64,000 bases of DNA from Plasmopara viticola (lineage: Eukaryota; Oomycota; Peronosporomycetes; Peronosporales; Peronosporaceae): assembly GCA_001695595.3 (NCBI GenBank), contig MBPM02000189.1:1-64000 (forward strand), in the 5' to 3' direction. This document shows positions 22,871-37,589 of this stretch, one piece after another (position 1 is the first letter of the stretch; each line of letters starts with the position of its first letter). The translations under genes and the position numbers were made by a program. The notes beneath the pieces were generated by a model. That model saw only the letters and a list, made by a program, of their open reading frames with translations. It was not told the origin of the DNA and did not search any database.

Positions 22871-25800
22871 GCGCTTAATAGGGTGAGTATACACTTTGGT
22901 GTGTCTCTAATGCATCTGTGCACGTCTAAAGAGATATAAAGGACGTATCTGTCGTCACATCATCTGAAGTTTAGAAAAGCTGTTTCATGCTTGTTGTGGC
23001 CCTATTGTCTGTGCACGTCTAAGAGGATAGAAAGGACGTATCTGCTGACGTACAGCGTCTTAGCGCTAAATGAATTGAATATGCGCTTAATTTTGACGCT
23101 ATTGCGTGTGTGAACGTCTAGATAGATCGAAAGAACGTAGCTATGGTCGTACAGCGTCTCAGCGCTTAAAGAGGGTGAGTATACACTTTTGTGTCTCTAA
23201 TGCGTCTGTGCACGTCTAAAGAGATAGAAAGGACGTATCTGTCGTCCCACATCATCTGAGCACTTTAGAAAAGCTGTTTCATGCTTCGTTGTGGCCCTAT
23301 TGCGTCTGTGCACGTCTAAGAGGATAGAAAGGACGTATCTGCTGACGTACAGCGTCTTAGTGCTAAAATGAATTGAATATGCGCTTAGTTTTGACGCCAA
23401 TGCGTCTGTGAAAGTCTAGATAGATCGAAAGAACGTAGCTATGGTCGTACATCGTCTCAGTGCTTAAAGAGGGTAAGTATACACTTTGGTGTGTCTCTAA
23501 TGCATCTGACGTCTTAAGAGATAGAAGGACGTCATTTGTCCCACATCATCTGAGCACTTTAGAAAAGTGTTTCATGCTTAGTTGTGGCCCTATTGCGTCT
23601 GTGCACGTCTAGAGGATAGAAAGGACGTATCTGCTGACGTACAGCGTCTTAGCGCTTAAATGAATTGAATATGCGCTTAGTTTTGACGCTATTGCGTGTG
23701 TGAACGTCTAGATAGATCGAAAGAACGTAGCTTGGTCGTACATTGTCTCAGCGCTTAAAGGGTGAGTATACACTTTGGTGTGTCTCAATGCATCTGTGCA
23801 CGTCTAAAGTGATATAAAGGACGTATCTGTCGTCACATCATCTGAATTTTAGAAAAGCTGTTTTATGATTCGTTGTGGCACTATTGCGTCTGTGCACGTC
23901 TAAGAGAATAGAAAGGACGTATCTGCTGACGTACAGCGTCTTAGTGCTTAAATGAATTGAATATGCGCTTAGTTTTGACGCTAATGCGTCTGTGAAAGTC
24001 TAGATAGATCGAAAGAACGTAGCTATGGTCGTACATCGTCTCAGCGCTTAAAGAGGGTAAGTATACACTTTGGTGTGTCTCTAATTCATCTGTGCACGTC
24101 TAAAGTGATAGAAGGAACGTATTTGTTGTCCCACAACATAAGGGCACTTTAGAAAAGCTGTTTCATGCTTCGTTGTGGCCCTATTGCGTCTGTGCACGTC
24201 CACGATGATAGAAAGGACGTATCTGCTGACGTACAGCGTCTTAACGCTTAAATGAATGAATATGCGCTTTCTTGTGACCCTATTGCGTCTGTAAAAGTCT
24301 AGATAGATCGAAAGAACGTAGCAATGGTCGTACATCGTCTCAGCGCTAAAAAGGGTAAGTATACACTTTGGTGTGTCTCTAATGCATCTGTGCACGTCTA
24401 AAGAGATAGAAGGAACGTATTTGTTGTCCCACAACATCAAGGCACTTTAGAAAAGCTGTTTCATGCTTCGTTGTGGCCATATTGCGTCTGTGCACGTCTA
24501 AGAGGATAGAAAGGACGTATCTGCTGACGTACAGCGTCTTAGCTCTTAAATGAATTGAATATGCGCTTAGTTTTGACGCTATTGCGTCTGTGAACGTCTA
24601 GATAGATCGAAAGAACGTAGCTATGGTCGTACAGCGTCTCAGCGCTTAAAGAGGGTAAGTATACACTTTGGTGTGTCTCTAATGCATCTGTGCACGTCTA
24701 AAGAGAAAGAAAGGACGTATCTGTCGTCCCACATCATCTGAGCACTTTAGAAAAAGGCTTTTCATGCTTCGTTGTGGCCCTATTGCGTCTGTGCATGTCT
24801 TAAGTGATAGAAAGGACGTATCTGCTGACGTACAGCGTCTTAGCGCTTAAATGAATTGAATATGCGCTTAGTTTTGACGCTATTGCGTGTGTGAACGTCT
24901 AGATAGATCGAAAGAACGTAGCTATGGTCGTACAGCGTCTCAGCGCTTAAAGAGGGTAAGTATACACTTTGGTGTGTCTCTAATGCATCTGTGCACGTCT
25001 AAAGAGATAGAAGGACGTATTGTTGTCCCACAACATCAAGGCACTTTAGAAAAGCTGTTTCATGCTTCGTTGTGGCCCTATTGCGTCTGTGCACGTCTAA
25101 GAGGATAGAAAGGACGTATCTGCTGACGTACAGCGTCTTAGCGCTTAAATGAATTGAATATGCGCTTAATTTTGAAGCTATTGCGTGTGTGAACGTCTAG
25201 ATAGATCGAAAGAACGTAGCTATGGTCGTACAGCGTCTCAGCGCTTAAAGAAGGTAATATACTCTTTGTGTGTCTCTAATGCATCTGTGCACGTCTAAAG
25301 AGATAGAAAGGACGTATCGGTCGTCCCACATCATCTGAGCACTTTAGAAAAGTGGTTTGATGCTTCGTTGTGGCCCTATTGCGTCTGTGCACGTCTAAGA
25401 GGATAGAAAGGACGTATCTGCTGACGTACAGCGTCTTAACGCTTAAATGAATTGAATATGCGCTTAGTTTTGACCTATTGCGTGTGTGAACGTCTAGATA
25501 GATCGAAAGAACGTAGCTTGGTCGTACATCGTCTCAGCGCTTAAAGGGTGAGTATACACTTTGGTGTGTCTCTAATGCATCTGTGCACGTCTAAAGAGAT
25601 ATAAAGGACGTATTGTGTCGTCACATCATCTGAAGTTTTAGAAATGCTGTTTCATGCTTCGTTGTGGCCCTATTGCGTCTGTGCACTTCTAAGAGGAAAG
25701 AAAGGATGTATTTGCTGACCTCCAGCGTCTTATTCTTAAATAAATTGAATATGCGCTTAGTTTTGACGCTAATGCGTGTGTGAACGTCTAGATAGATCGA

Positions 25801-28800
25801 AAGGACGTAGCTATGGTCGTACAGCGTCTCAGCGCTTAAAGAGGGTAAGTATACACTTTTGTGTCTCTAATGCATCTGTGCACGTCTAAAGAGATAGAAA
25901 GGGTATTGTCGTCCCACATCATCTGAGCACTTTAGAAAAGCTGTTTCATGCTTCGTTGTGGCCCTATTGCGTCTGTGCACGTCTAAGAGGATAGAAAGGA
26001 CGTATCTGCTGACGTACAGCGTCTTAGTGCTAAATGAATTGAATATGCGCTTAGTTTTGACGCTATTGCGTCTGTGAACGTCTAGATAGATCGAAAGAAC
26101 GTAGCTATGGTCGTACATCGTCTCAGCGCTTAAAGAGGGTAAGTATACACTTTGGTGTGTCTCTAATGCATCTGACGTCTAAGAGATAGAAGGACGTCAT
26201 TTGTCCCACACATCTGAGCACTTTAAAAAGTGTTTCATGCTTCGTTGTGGCCTATTGCGTCTGTGCACGTCTAGAGGATAGAAAGGACGTATCTGCTGAC
26301 GTACAGCGTCTTAGCGCTTAAATGAATTGAATATGCGCTTAGTTTTGACGCTATTGCGTGTGTGAACGTCTAGATAGATCGAAAGAACGTAGCTATGGTC
26401 GTACAGCGTCTCAGCGCTTAAAGAGGGTGAGTATACTCTTTGGTGTGTCTCTAATGCATCTGTGCACGTCTAAAGATATAGAAAGGACGTATTTGTCGTC
26501 CCACATCATCTGAGCACTTTAAAAAAGCTGTTTCATGCTTCGTTGCGGCCCTATTGCGTCTGTGCACGTCTAAGAGGATAGAAAGGACGTATCTGCTGAC
26601 GTAAGCGTCTTAGCGTTAAATGAATTGAATATGCGCTTAGTTTTGACGCTTTGCGTGTGTGAACGTCTAGATAGATCGAAAGAACGTAGCTATGGTCGTA
26701 CATCGTCTCAGCGCTTAAAGAAGGTAAGTATACACTTTGGTGTGTCTCTAATGCATCTGTACATGTCTTAAGAGATAGAAAGGACGTATCGGTCGTCCCA
26801 CACCATCTGAGCACTTTAGAAAAGTGTTGATGCTTCTTGTGGCCCTATTGCGTCTGTGCACGTCTAAGAGGATAGAAAGGACGTATCTGCTGACGTACAG
26901 CGTCTTAACGCTTAAATAAATGAATATGCGCTTTCTTGTGACCCTATTGCGTCTGTAACAGTCTAGAAAGATCGAAAGAACGTAGCAATGGTCGTACATC
27001 GTCTCAGCGCTTAAAGAAGGAAGTATACACTTTGGTGTGTCTCTAATGCATCTGTACATGTCTTAAGAGATTGAAAAGACGTATCGGTTGTCCCACACCA
27101 TCTGAGCACTTTAGAAAAGCTGTTTCATGCTTCGTTGTGGCCCTATTGCGTCTGTGCACGTTCACGATAATAGAAAAGACGTATGTGCTGACGTGAAGCG
27201 TCTTAACGCTTAAATGAATGAATATGCGCTTTCTTGTGACCCTATTGCGTCTGTAAAAGTCTAGATAGATCGAAAGAACGTAGCAATGGTCGTACATCGT
27301 CTCAGCGCTAAAAAGGGTAAGTATACACTTTGGTGTGTCTCTAATGCATCTGTGCACGTCTAAAGAGATAGAAGGAACGTATTTGTTGTCCCACAACATC
27401 CAGGCCTTTTAGAAAAGCTGTTTCATGCTTCGTTGTGGCCCTATTGCGTCTGTGCACGTCTAAGTAGATAGAAAGGACGTATTCGCCGACGTACTGCGTC
27501 TTAGTGCTTAAATGAATTGAATATGCGCTTAGTTTTGACGCTTTTGCGTGTGTGAAAGTCTAGATATATCGAAAGAACGTAGATATGGTCGTACAGCGTC
27601 TCAGCGCTTAAAAAGGGTGAGTATACTCTTTGATGTGTCTCTAATGCATCTGTGCACGTCTAAAGAGAAAGAAAGGACGTATCTGTCGTCCCACATCATC
27701 TGAGCACTTTAAAAAAGCTGTTTCATGCTTCGTTGTGGCCATATTGCGTCTGTGCACGTCTAAGAGGATAGAAAGGACGTATCTGCTGACGTACAGCGTC
27801 TTAGCGCTTAAATGAATTAAATATGCGCTTAGTTTTGACGCTATTGCGTGTGTGAACGTCAAGATAGATCGAAAGAACGTAGCAATGGTCGTACATCGTC
27901 TCAGCGCTAAAAAGGGTAAGCATACACTTTGGTGTGTCTCTAATGCATCTGTGCACGTCTAAAGAGATAGAAGGAACGTATTTGTTGTCCCACAACATCA
28001 AGGCACTTTAGAAAAGCTGTTTCATGCTTCGTTGTGGCCCTATTGCGTCTGTGCACGTCCACGATGATAGAAAGGACGTATCTGCTGACGTACAGCGTCT
28101 TAGCGCTTAAATGAATTAAATATCCGCTTTCTTGTGACCCTATTGCGTCTGTAAAAGTCTAGATATATCGAAAGAACGTAGCAATGGTCGTACATCGTCT
28201 CAGCGCTAAAAAGGGTAAGTATACACTTTGGTGTGTCTCTAATGCATCTGTGCACGTCTAAAGAGATAGAAGGAACGTATTTGTTGTCCCACAACATCAA
28301 GGCACTTTAGAAAAGCTGTTTCATGCTTCGTTGTGGCCCTATTGCGTCTGTGCACGTCTAAGAGAATAGAAAAGACGTTTCTGCTGACGTACAGCGTCTT
28401 AGCTCTTAAATGAATTGAATATGCGCTTAGTTTTGACGCTAATGCGTCTGTGAACGTCTAGATAGATCGAAAGAACGTAGCTATGGTCATACAGCGTCTC
28501 AGCGCTTAAAGAGGGTGAGTATACACTTTGGTGTGTCTCTAATGCATCTGTGCACGTCTAAAGAGAAAGAAAGGACGTATCTGTCGTCCCACATCATCTG
28601 AGCACTTTAAAAAAGCCTTTTCATGCTTCGTTGTGGCCCTATTGCGTCTGTGCACGTCTAAGAGGATAGAAACGACGTATCTGCTGACGTACAGCGTCTT
28701 AGCGCTTAAATGAATTAAATATGCGCTTAGTTTTGACGCTATTGCGTGTGTGAACGTCTAGATAGATCGAAAGAACGTAGCTATGGTCGTACAGCGTCTC

Positions 28801-31800
28801 AGCGCTTAAAGAGGGTAAGTATACACTTTGGTGTGTCTCTAATGCATCTGTGCACGTCTAAAGAGATAAAAAGGACGTATTTGTCGTCCCACATCATCTG
28901 AGCACTTTAAAAAGCTTTCATGCTTCGTTGTGGCCCTATTGCGTCTGTGCACGTCTAAGAGGATAGAAAGACGTATCTGCTGACGTAGAGCGTCTTAGCG
29001 CTTAAATGAATTGAATATGCGCTTAGTTTTGACGCTATTGCGTGTGTGAACGTCTAGATAGATCGAAAGAACGTAGCTATGGTCGTACAGCGTCTCAGCG
29101 CTTAAAGAGGGTAAGTATACACTTTGGTGTGTCTCTAATGCATCTGTGCACGTCTAAGGAGATAAAAAGGACGTATTTGTCGTCCCACATCATCTGAGCA
29201 CTTTAAAAAAGCTGTTTCATGCTTCGTTGCGGCCCTATTGCGTCTGTGCACGTCTAAGAGAATAGAAAGGACGTATCTGCTGACGTAAAGCGACTTAGCG
29301 TTTAAATGAATTGAATATGCGCTTAGTTTTGACGCTATTGCGTGTGTGAACGTCTAGATAGATCGAAAGAACGTAGCTATGGTCGTACATCGTCTCAGCG
29401 CTTGAAGAGGGTAAGTATACACTTTGGTGTGTCTCTAATGCATCTGACGTCTTAAGAGATAGAAGGACGAATCAGTCGTCCCACATCATCTAAGCACTTT
29501 AAAAAGTGTTTCATGCTTCGTTGTGGCCCTATTGCGTCTGTGCACGTCTAAGAGGATAGAAAGGACGTATTGCTGACGTACAGCGTCTTAGCGCTAAATG
29601 AATTAATATGCGCTTAGTTTTGACGCTATTGCGTGTGTGAACGTCTAGATAGATCGAAAGAACGTAGCTATGGTCGTACAGCGTCTTAGCGCTTAAAGAG
29701 GGTAAGTATACACTTTGGTGCGTCTCTAATGCATCTGAACTACTCTTAAGAGATAGGAAGGACGAATCAGTAGTCCCACATCATCTGAGCACTTTACAAA
29801 AGTGGTTCGATGCCTATTGCGTCTGTGCACGTTTTAGAGGATAGAAAGGACGATTCTGCTGACGTACAGCGTCTTAGCGCCTAAATGAATTAAATATGCG
29901 CTTAGTTTGGACGCTATTGCGTGTGTGAACGTCTAGATAGATCGAAAGAACGTAGCTATGGTCGTACAGCGTCTCAGCGCTTAAGAGGGTAAGTATACAC
30001 TTTGGTGTGTCTCTAATGCATCTGTACATGTCTTAAGAGATAGAAAGGACGTATCGGTCGTCCCACATCAGCTGAGCACTTTAGAAAAGCCGTTTTATGC
30101 TCCGTTGTGGCTCTATTGCGTCTGTGAGGATAGAAAGGACGTATCTGCTGACGTAAAGCGACTTAGCGTTTAAATGAATCAAATATGCGCTTAGTTTTGA
30201 CGCTATTGCGTGTGTGAACGTCTAGATAGATCGAAAGAACGTAGCTATGGTCGTACAGCGTCTCAGCGCTTAAAGAAGGTAAGTATACACTTTGGTGTGT
30301 CTCTAATGCATCTGTACATGTCTTAAGAGATAGAAAGGACGTATCGGTCGTCCCACATCATCTGAGCACTTTAGAAAAGCTGTTTCATGCTTCGTTGTGG
30401 CCCTATTGCGTCTGTGCACGTCTAAGAGGATAGAAAGGACGTATCTGCTGACGTACAGCGTCTTAACGCTTAAATGAATTGAATATGCGCTTTTTGTGAC
30501 GCTATTGCGTCTGTAAAGTCTAGATAGATCGAAAAAACGTAGCATGGTCGTACATCGTCTCAGCGCTAAAAAGGGTAAGTATACACTTGGTGTGTCTCTA
30601 ATGCATCTGTGCACGTCTAAGAGATAGAAGGACGTATTTGTTGTCCCACAACATCAAGGCACTTTAGAAAAGCTGTTTCATGCTTCGTTGTGGCCTATTG
30701 CGTCTGTGCACGTCTAAGAGGATAGAAAACGTTTCTGCTGACGTACAGCGTCTTAGTGCTTAAATGAATTGAATATGCGCTTAGTTTTGACGCTATTGCG
30801 TGTGGGAAAGTCTAGATAGATCGAAAGAATGTAGCTATGGTCGTACAGCGTCTCAGCGCTTAAAGAAGGTGAATATACTCTTTTGTGTCTCTAATGCATC
30901 TGTACATGTCTAAAGAGATAGAAAGGACGTATCGTCGTCCCACATCATCTGAGCACTTTAGAAAGGTGTTGATGCTTCGTTGTGGCCCTATTGCGTCTGT
31001 GCACGTCTAAGAGGATAGAAAGGACGTATCTGCTGACGAACAGTGTCTTAGCGCTTAAATGAATTGAATATGCGCTTAGTTTTGACACTATTGCGTGTGT
31101 GAACGTCTAAATAGATCGAAAGAACGTAGCTATGGTCGTACATCGTCTCAGCGCTTGAAGAGGGTGAGTATACACTTTGGTGTGTCTCTAATGCATCTGT
31201 GCACGTCTAAAGAGATAGAAAGGACGTATCGTCCCACATAATCGAGAACTTTAGAAAAGCTGTTTAATGCTTGGTTGTGGCCCTATTGCGTCTGTGCACG
31301 TCTAAGAGGATAGAAAGGACGTAAATGCTGACGTACAGCGTATTAGCGCCTAAATGAATTGAATATGCGCTTAATTTTGACGCTATTTGCGTGTGTGAAA
31401 GTCTAGATAGATCGAAAGAACGTAGCTATGGTCGTACATCGTCTCAGCGCTTAAAGAGGGTATGTATACACTTTATTGTGTCTCTAATGCATCGGTGCAC
31501 GTCTAAAGAGATAGAAAGGGCGTATCTGTCGTCCCACATCATTTGAGCACTTTAGAAAAGCTGTTTCATGCTTCGTTGTGGCCCTATTGCGTCTGTGCAC
31601 GTCTAAGAGGATAGAAAGGACGTATCTGCTGACGTACAGCGTCTTTACGCTTAAATGAATTGAATATGCGCTTAATTTTGACGCTATTGCGTGTGTGAAC
31701 GTCTAGATAGATCGAAAGAACGTAGCTATGGTCGTACATCGTCTCAGCGCTTAAAGAGGGTGAGTATACACTTTGGTGTGTCTCTAATGCATCTGTGCAC

Positions 31801-34800
31801 GTCTAAAGTGATAGAACGAACGCATTTGTTGTCCCCCAACATCAAGGCACTTTAGAAAAGCTGTTTCATGCTTCGTTGTGGCCCATTTGCGTCTGTGCAC
31901 GTCTAAGAGGATAGAAATGACGTATCTGCTGACGTACAGCGTCTTAGCGCTTAAATGAATTGAATATGCGCTTAGTTTTGACACTATTGCGTGTGTGAAC
32001 GTCTAAATAGATCGAAAGAACGAAGCTATGGTCGTACATCGTCTCAGCGCTTAAAGAGGGTGAGTATACACTTTGGTTTGTCTCTAATGTATCGGTGCAC
32101 GTCTAAAGAGATAGAAAAAGCGTATCTGTCGTCCCACATCATCTGAGCACTTTAGAAAAGCTGTTTCATGCTTCGTTGTGGCCCTATTGCGTATGTGCAC
32201 ATCTTAGAGGATAGAAAGGACGTATCTACTGACGCACAGCGTCTTAGCGCTTCAATGAATTGAATATGCGCTTAATTTTGAAGCTATCGCGTGTGTGAAC
32301 GTCTAGATAGATCAAAAGAACGTAGCTATGGTCGTACAGCGTCTCAGTGCTTAAAGAGTGTAAGCATATACTTTGGTGTGTCTCTAATGCATCTGAACTT
32401 GTCTTAATAGATAGGAAGGACGTATCGGTAGTCCCACATCATCTGAGCACTTTAGAAAAGTGGTTTGATGCTTAGTTGTGGCCCTATTGCGTCTATGCAC
32501 GTCTAAGAGGATAGAAAGGACGTATTTGCTGACGTACAGCGTCTTAGCTCTTTAATGAATTAAATATGCGCTTAGTTTTGACGCTATTGCGTGCGTGAAC
32601 GTCTAGGTAGATCGAAAGAACGTAGCTATGGTCGTACAGCGTCTTAGCGCTTAAAGAGGGTAAGTATACACTTAGGTGTGTCTCTAATGCATCTGAACTT
32701 GTCTCAAGAGATAGGAAGGACGAATCAATCGTCCCACATCATCTGAGCACTTTACAAAAGTAGTTTTGATGCTTAGTTGTGGCCCTATTGCGTCTGTGCA
32801 CGTCTTAGAGGTTAGAAAGGACGTATCTGCTGACGTACAGCGTCTTAGCTCTTAAATGAATTGAATATGCGCTTAGTTTGGACGCTATTGCGTGTGTGAA
32901 CGTCAAGATAGATCAAAAGAACGTAGGAATGGTCGTACATCGTCTCAGCGCTAAAAAGGGTAAGTATACACTTTGGTGTGTCTCTAATGCATCTGTGCAC
33001 GTCTAAAGTGATATAAGGAACGTATTTGTTGTCCCACAACATCAAGGCACTTTAGAAAAGCTGTTTCATGCTTCGTTGTGGCCCTATTGCGTCTGTACAC
33101 GTCTAAGAGGATAGAAAGGACGTATTTGCTGACGTACAGCGTCTTAGCGCTTAAATGAATTAAATATGCGCTTATTGTTGACGCTATTGCGTGTGTGAAC
33201 GTCTAGATAGATCGAAAGAACGTAGCTATGGTCGTACAGCGTCTCAGCGCTTAAAGAAGGTGAATAACCTTTGCTGTGTCTTCAATGCATCTGTACATGT
33301 CTTGAGAGATGAAAAGGACGTATTTGTCGTCCCACATTATCTGAGGACTTTAGAAAAGCTGATTCATGCTTCGTTGTGGCCCTATTGCGTCTGTGCACGT
33401 CTAAGAGGATAGAAAGGATGTATCTGCTGACGTACAGCGTCTTAGCGCTTAAATGAATTGAATATGCGCTTAGTTTTGACACTATTGCGAGTGTGAACGT
33501 CTAGATAGATCAAAAGAATGTAGCTATGGTCGTACAGCGTCTCAGCGCTTAAAGAAGGTGAATATACTCTTTTTTGTGTCTCTAATGCATCTGTACATGT
33601 CTAAAGAGATAGAAAGGATGTATCGGTCGTCCCACATCATCTGAGCACTTTAGAAAGGTGGCTTGATGCTTGATTGTGGCCCTATTGCGTCTGTGCACGT
33701 CTAAGAGGATAGAAAGGACGTATCTGCTGACGAACAGTGTCTTAGCGCTTAAATGAATTGAATATGCGCTTAGTTTTGACACTATTGCGTGTGTGAACGT
33801 CTAAATAGATCGAAAGAACGAAGCTATGGTCGTACATCGTTCTAGCGCTTGAAGAGGATGAGTATACACTTTGGTGTGTCTCTAATGCATCTGTGCACGT
33901 CTAAAGAGATAGAAAGGACGTATCGTCCCACATAATCCGAGCACTTTAAAAAGCTGTTTAATGCTTGGTTGTGGCCCTATTGCGTCTGTGCACGTCTAAG
34001 AGGATAGAAAGGACGTATTTGCTGACGTACAGCGTCTTAGCTCTTTAATGAATTAAATATGCGCTTAGTTTTGACGCTATTGCGTGCGTGAACGTCAAGA
34101 TAGATCGAAAGAACGTAGCTATGGTCGTACAGCGTCTTAGCGCTTAAAGAGGATGAGTATACACTTTGGTGTGTCTCTAATGCATCTGTGCACGTCTAAA
34201 GAGATAGAAAAGACGTATCGTCCCACATAATCCGAGCACTTTGAAAAAGCTGTTTAATGCTTGGTTGTGGCCCTATTGCGTTTGTGCACGTCTAAGAGGA
34301 TAGAAAGGACGTATTTGCTGACGTACAGCGTCTTAGCTCTTTAATGAATTAAATATGCGCTTAGTTTTGACGCTATTGCGTGCGTGAACGTCTAGATAGA
34401 TCGAAAGACCGTAGCTTTGGTCGTACATCGTCTCGACGCTTATATAGGGTGAGTTTACACTTTGGTGTGTCTTCAACGCATCTGTGCACGTCTAAAGAGA
34501 TAGAAGGAACGTATTTGTTGTCCCACAACATCAAGGCACTTTAGAAAAGCTGTTTCATGCTTCGTTGTGGCCCTATTGCGTCTGTGCACGTCTAAGAGGA
34601 TAGAAAGGACGTATTTGCTGACGTACAGCGTCTTAGCGCTTAAATGAATTAAATATGCGCTTATTGTTGACGCTATTGCGTGTGTGAACGTCTAGATAGA
34701 TCGAAAGAACGTAGCTATGGTCGTACAGCGTCTTAGCGCTTAAAGAGGGTAAGTATACACTTAGGTGTGTCTCTAATGCATCTGAACTTGTCTCAAGAGA

Positions 34801-36324
34801 TAGGAAGGACGAATCAATCGTCCCACATCATCTGAGCACTTTACAAAAGTGTTTTGATGCTTAGTTGTGGCCCTATTGCGTCTGTGCACGTCTTGGAGGT
34901 TAGAAAGGACGTATCTGCTGACGTACAGCGTCTTAGCTCTTAAATGAATTGAATATGCGCTTAGTTTGGACGCTATTGCGTGTGTGAACGTCAAGATAGA
35001 TCAAAAGAACGTAGAATGGTCGTACATCGTCTCAGCGCTAAAAAGGGTAAGTATACACTTTGGTGTGTCTCTAATGCATCTGTGCACGTCTAAAGTGATA
35101 TAAGGAACGTATTTGTTGTCCCACAACATCAAGGCACTTTAGAAAAGCTGTTTCATGCTTCGTTGTGGCCCTATTGCGTCTGTACACGTCTAAGAGGATA
35201 GAAAGGACGTATCTGCTGACGTACAGCATCTTAGCGCTTAAATGGATTGAATATGCGCTTAATTTTGAAGCTATCGCGTGTGTGAACGTCTAGATAGATC
35301 GAAAGAACGTAGCTATGGTCGTACAGCGTCTCAGCGCTTAAAGAAGGTGAATAACCTCTTGCTGTGTCTTCAATGCATCTGTACATGTCTTGAGAGATGA
35401 AAAGGACGTATTTGTCGTCCCACATTATCTGAGGACTTTAGAAAAGCTGATTCATGCTTCGTTGTGGCCCTATTGCGTCTGTGCACGTCTAAGAGGATAG
35501 ATTGGACGTATCTGCTGACGTACAGCGTCTTAGCGCTTAAATGAATTGAATATGCGCTTAGTTTTGACACTATTGCGAGTGTGAACGTCTAGATAGATCA
35601 AAAGAACGTAGCTATGGTCGTACAGCGTCTCAGCGCTTTGAGAAGGTGAATATACTCTTTTTGTGTCTCTAATGCATCTGTACATGTCTAAAGAGATAGA
35701 AAGGATGTATCGTCGTCCCACATCATCTGAGCACTTTAGAAAGGTGGCTTGATGCTTGATTGTGGCCCTATTGCGTCTGTGCACGTCTAAGAGGATAGAA
35801 AGGACGTATCTGCTGACGAACAGTGTCTTAGCGCTTAAATGAATTGAATATGCGCTTAGTTTTGACACTATTGCGTGTGTGAACGTCTAAATAGATCGAA
35901 AGAACGAAGCTATGGTCGTACATCGTCCTAGCGCTTGAAGAGGATGAGTATACACTTTGGTGTGTCTCTAATGCATCTGTGCACGTCTAAAGAGATAGAA
36001 AGGACGTATCGTCCCACATAATCCGAGCATTTTAGAAAAGCTGTTTAATGCTTGGTTGTGGCCCTATTGCGTCTGTGCACGTCTAAGAGGATAGAAAGGA
36101 CGTATATGCTGACGTACAGCGTATTAGCGCCTAAATGAATTGAATATGCGCTTAATTTTGACGCTATTTGCGTGTGTGAAAGTCTAGATAGATCGAAAGA
36201 ACGTAGCTATGGTCGTACATCGTCTCAGCGCTTAAAGAGGGTATGTATACACTTTATTGTGTCTCTAATGCATCGGTGCACGTCTAAAGAGATAGAAAGG
36301 GCGTATCTGTCGTCCCACATCATC

Positions 36325-36670
36325 TGGGCACTTTATAAAAGCTTTTTTATGCTTCGTTGTGGCCCTATTGTGTCTGTGCACGTCTAAGAGGGTAGAAAGG
36401 ACGTATCCGCTGACGTACAGCGTCTTAGCGCTCAAATGAATTGAATATGCGCTTGCTTGTGACCCTATTGCGTGTGTGAAAGGCTAGATAGATCGAAAGG
36501 ACGTAGCTATGGTCGTACATCGTCTCAGCGCTTAAAGAAAAGGAGTATACTCTTTGGTGTGTCTCTAATGCATCTGTGCACGTCTCAAGAGATAGAAAGG
36601 ACGTATTTGTCGTCCCACATCATCTGGGCACTTTATAAAAGCTGTTTCATGCTTCGTTGTGGCCCTATTG
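36325..36670 (-). repeat. L-type island inside the right arm
   Basis: A ~345-bp patch matches the reverse complement of left-arm sequence near 330-670 much better than its neighbours. Diagnostic matches include CTGGGCACTTTATAAAAG at both ends, GAGGGTAGAAAGG, GTATCCGCTGACG, CGCTCAAATG, GCGCTTGCTTGTGACC, GTGAAAGGCTAG and AAAGAAAAGGAGTATAC. The last matches ACTCCTTTTCTTTA at about 443-456 of the left arm, where it is also rare. The flanks return to R-type (AAAGGGCGTATCTG before, CTGTACACGTCTAAGAGG after). The patch follows the polarity of its host arm. Confidence 0.85.
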
Positions 36671-36714
36671 CGTCTGTACACGTCTAAGAGGATAGAAAGG
36701 ACGTATTTGCTGAC

Positions 36715-36745
36715 GTACAGCGTCTTAGCGCTTAAAGAGGGTAAG
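36715..36745 (-). other. HOR lacking monomer C (dimeric unit)
   Basis: The C' beginning (CAGCGTCTTAGCGCTTAA) continues directly into B' (AGAGGGTAAGTATAC). Successive A' landmarks CATCTGGGCA (36,621) and CATCTGAGCA (36,821) are 200 bp apart instead of 300. The shared AGCGCTTAAA at both joins makes unequal exchange between C and B the simplest cause. Confidence 0.88.
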
Positions 36746-37589
36746 TATACACTTAGGTGTGTCTCTAATGCATCTGAACTTGTCTCAAGAGATAGGAAGG
36801 ACGAATCAATCGTCCCACATCATCTGAGCACTTTACAAAAGTAGTTTTGATGCTTAGTTGTGGCCCTATTGCGTCTGTGCACGTCTTAGAGGTTAGAAAG
36901 GACGTATCTGCTGACGTACAGCGTCTTAGCTCTTAAATGAATTGAATATGCGCTTAGTTTGGACGCTATTGCGTGTGTGAACGTCAAGATAGATCAAAAG
37001 AACGTAGGAATGGTCGTACATCGTCTCAGCGCTAAAAAGGGTAAGTATACACTTTGGTGTGTCTCTAATGCATCTGTGCACGTCTAAAGTGATATAAGGA
37101 ACGTATTTGTTGTCCCACAACATCAAGGCACTTTAGAAAAGCTGTTTCATGCTTCGTTGTGGCCCTATTGCGTCTGTACACGTCTAAGAGGATAGAAAGG
37201 ACGTATTTGCTGACGTACAGCGTCTTAGCGCTTAAATGAATTAAATATGCGCTTATTGTTGACGCTATTGCGTGTGTGAACGTCTAGATAGATCGAAAGA
37301 ACGTAGCTATGGTCGTACAGCGTCTCAGCGCTTAAAGAAGGTGAATAACCTCTTCGCTGTGTCTTCAATGCATCTGTACATGTCTTGAGAGATGAAAAGG
37401 ACGTATTTGTCGTCCCACATTATCTGAGGACTTTAGAAAAGCTGATTCATGCTTCGTTGTGGCCCTATTGCGTCTGTGCACGTCTAAGAGGATAGATTGG
37501 ACGTATCTGCTGACGTACAGCGTCTTAGCGCTTAAATGAATTGATTATGCGCTTAGTTTTGACACTATTGCGAGTGTGAACGTCTAGAT

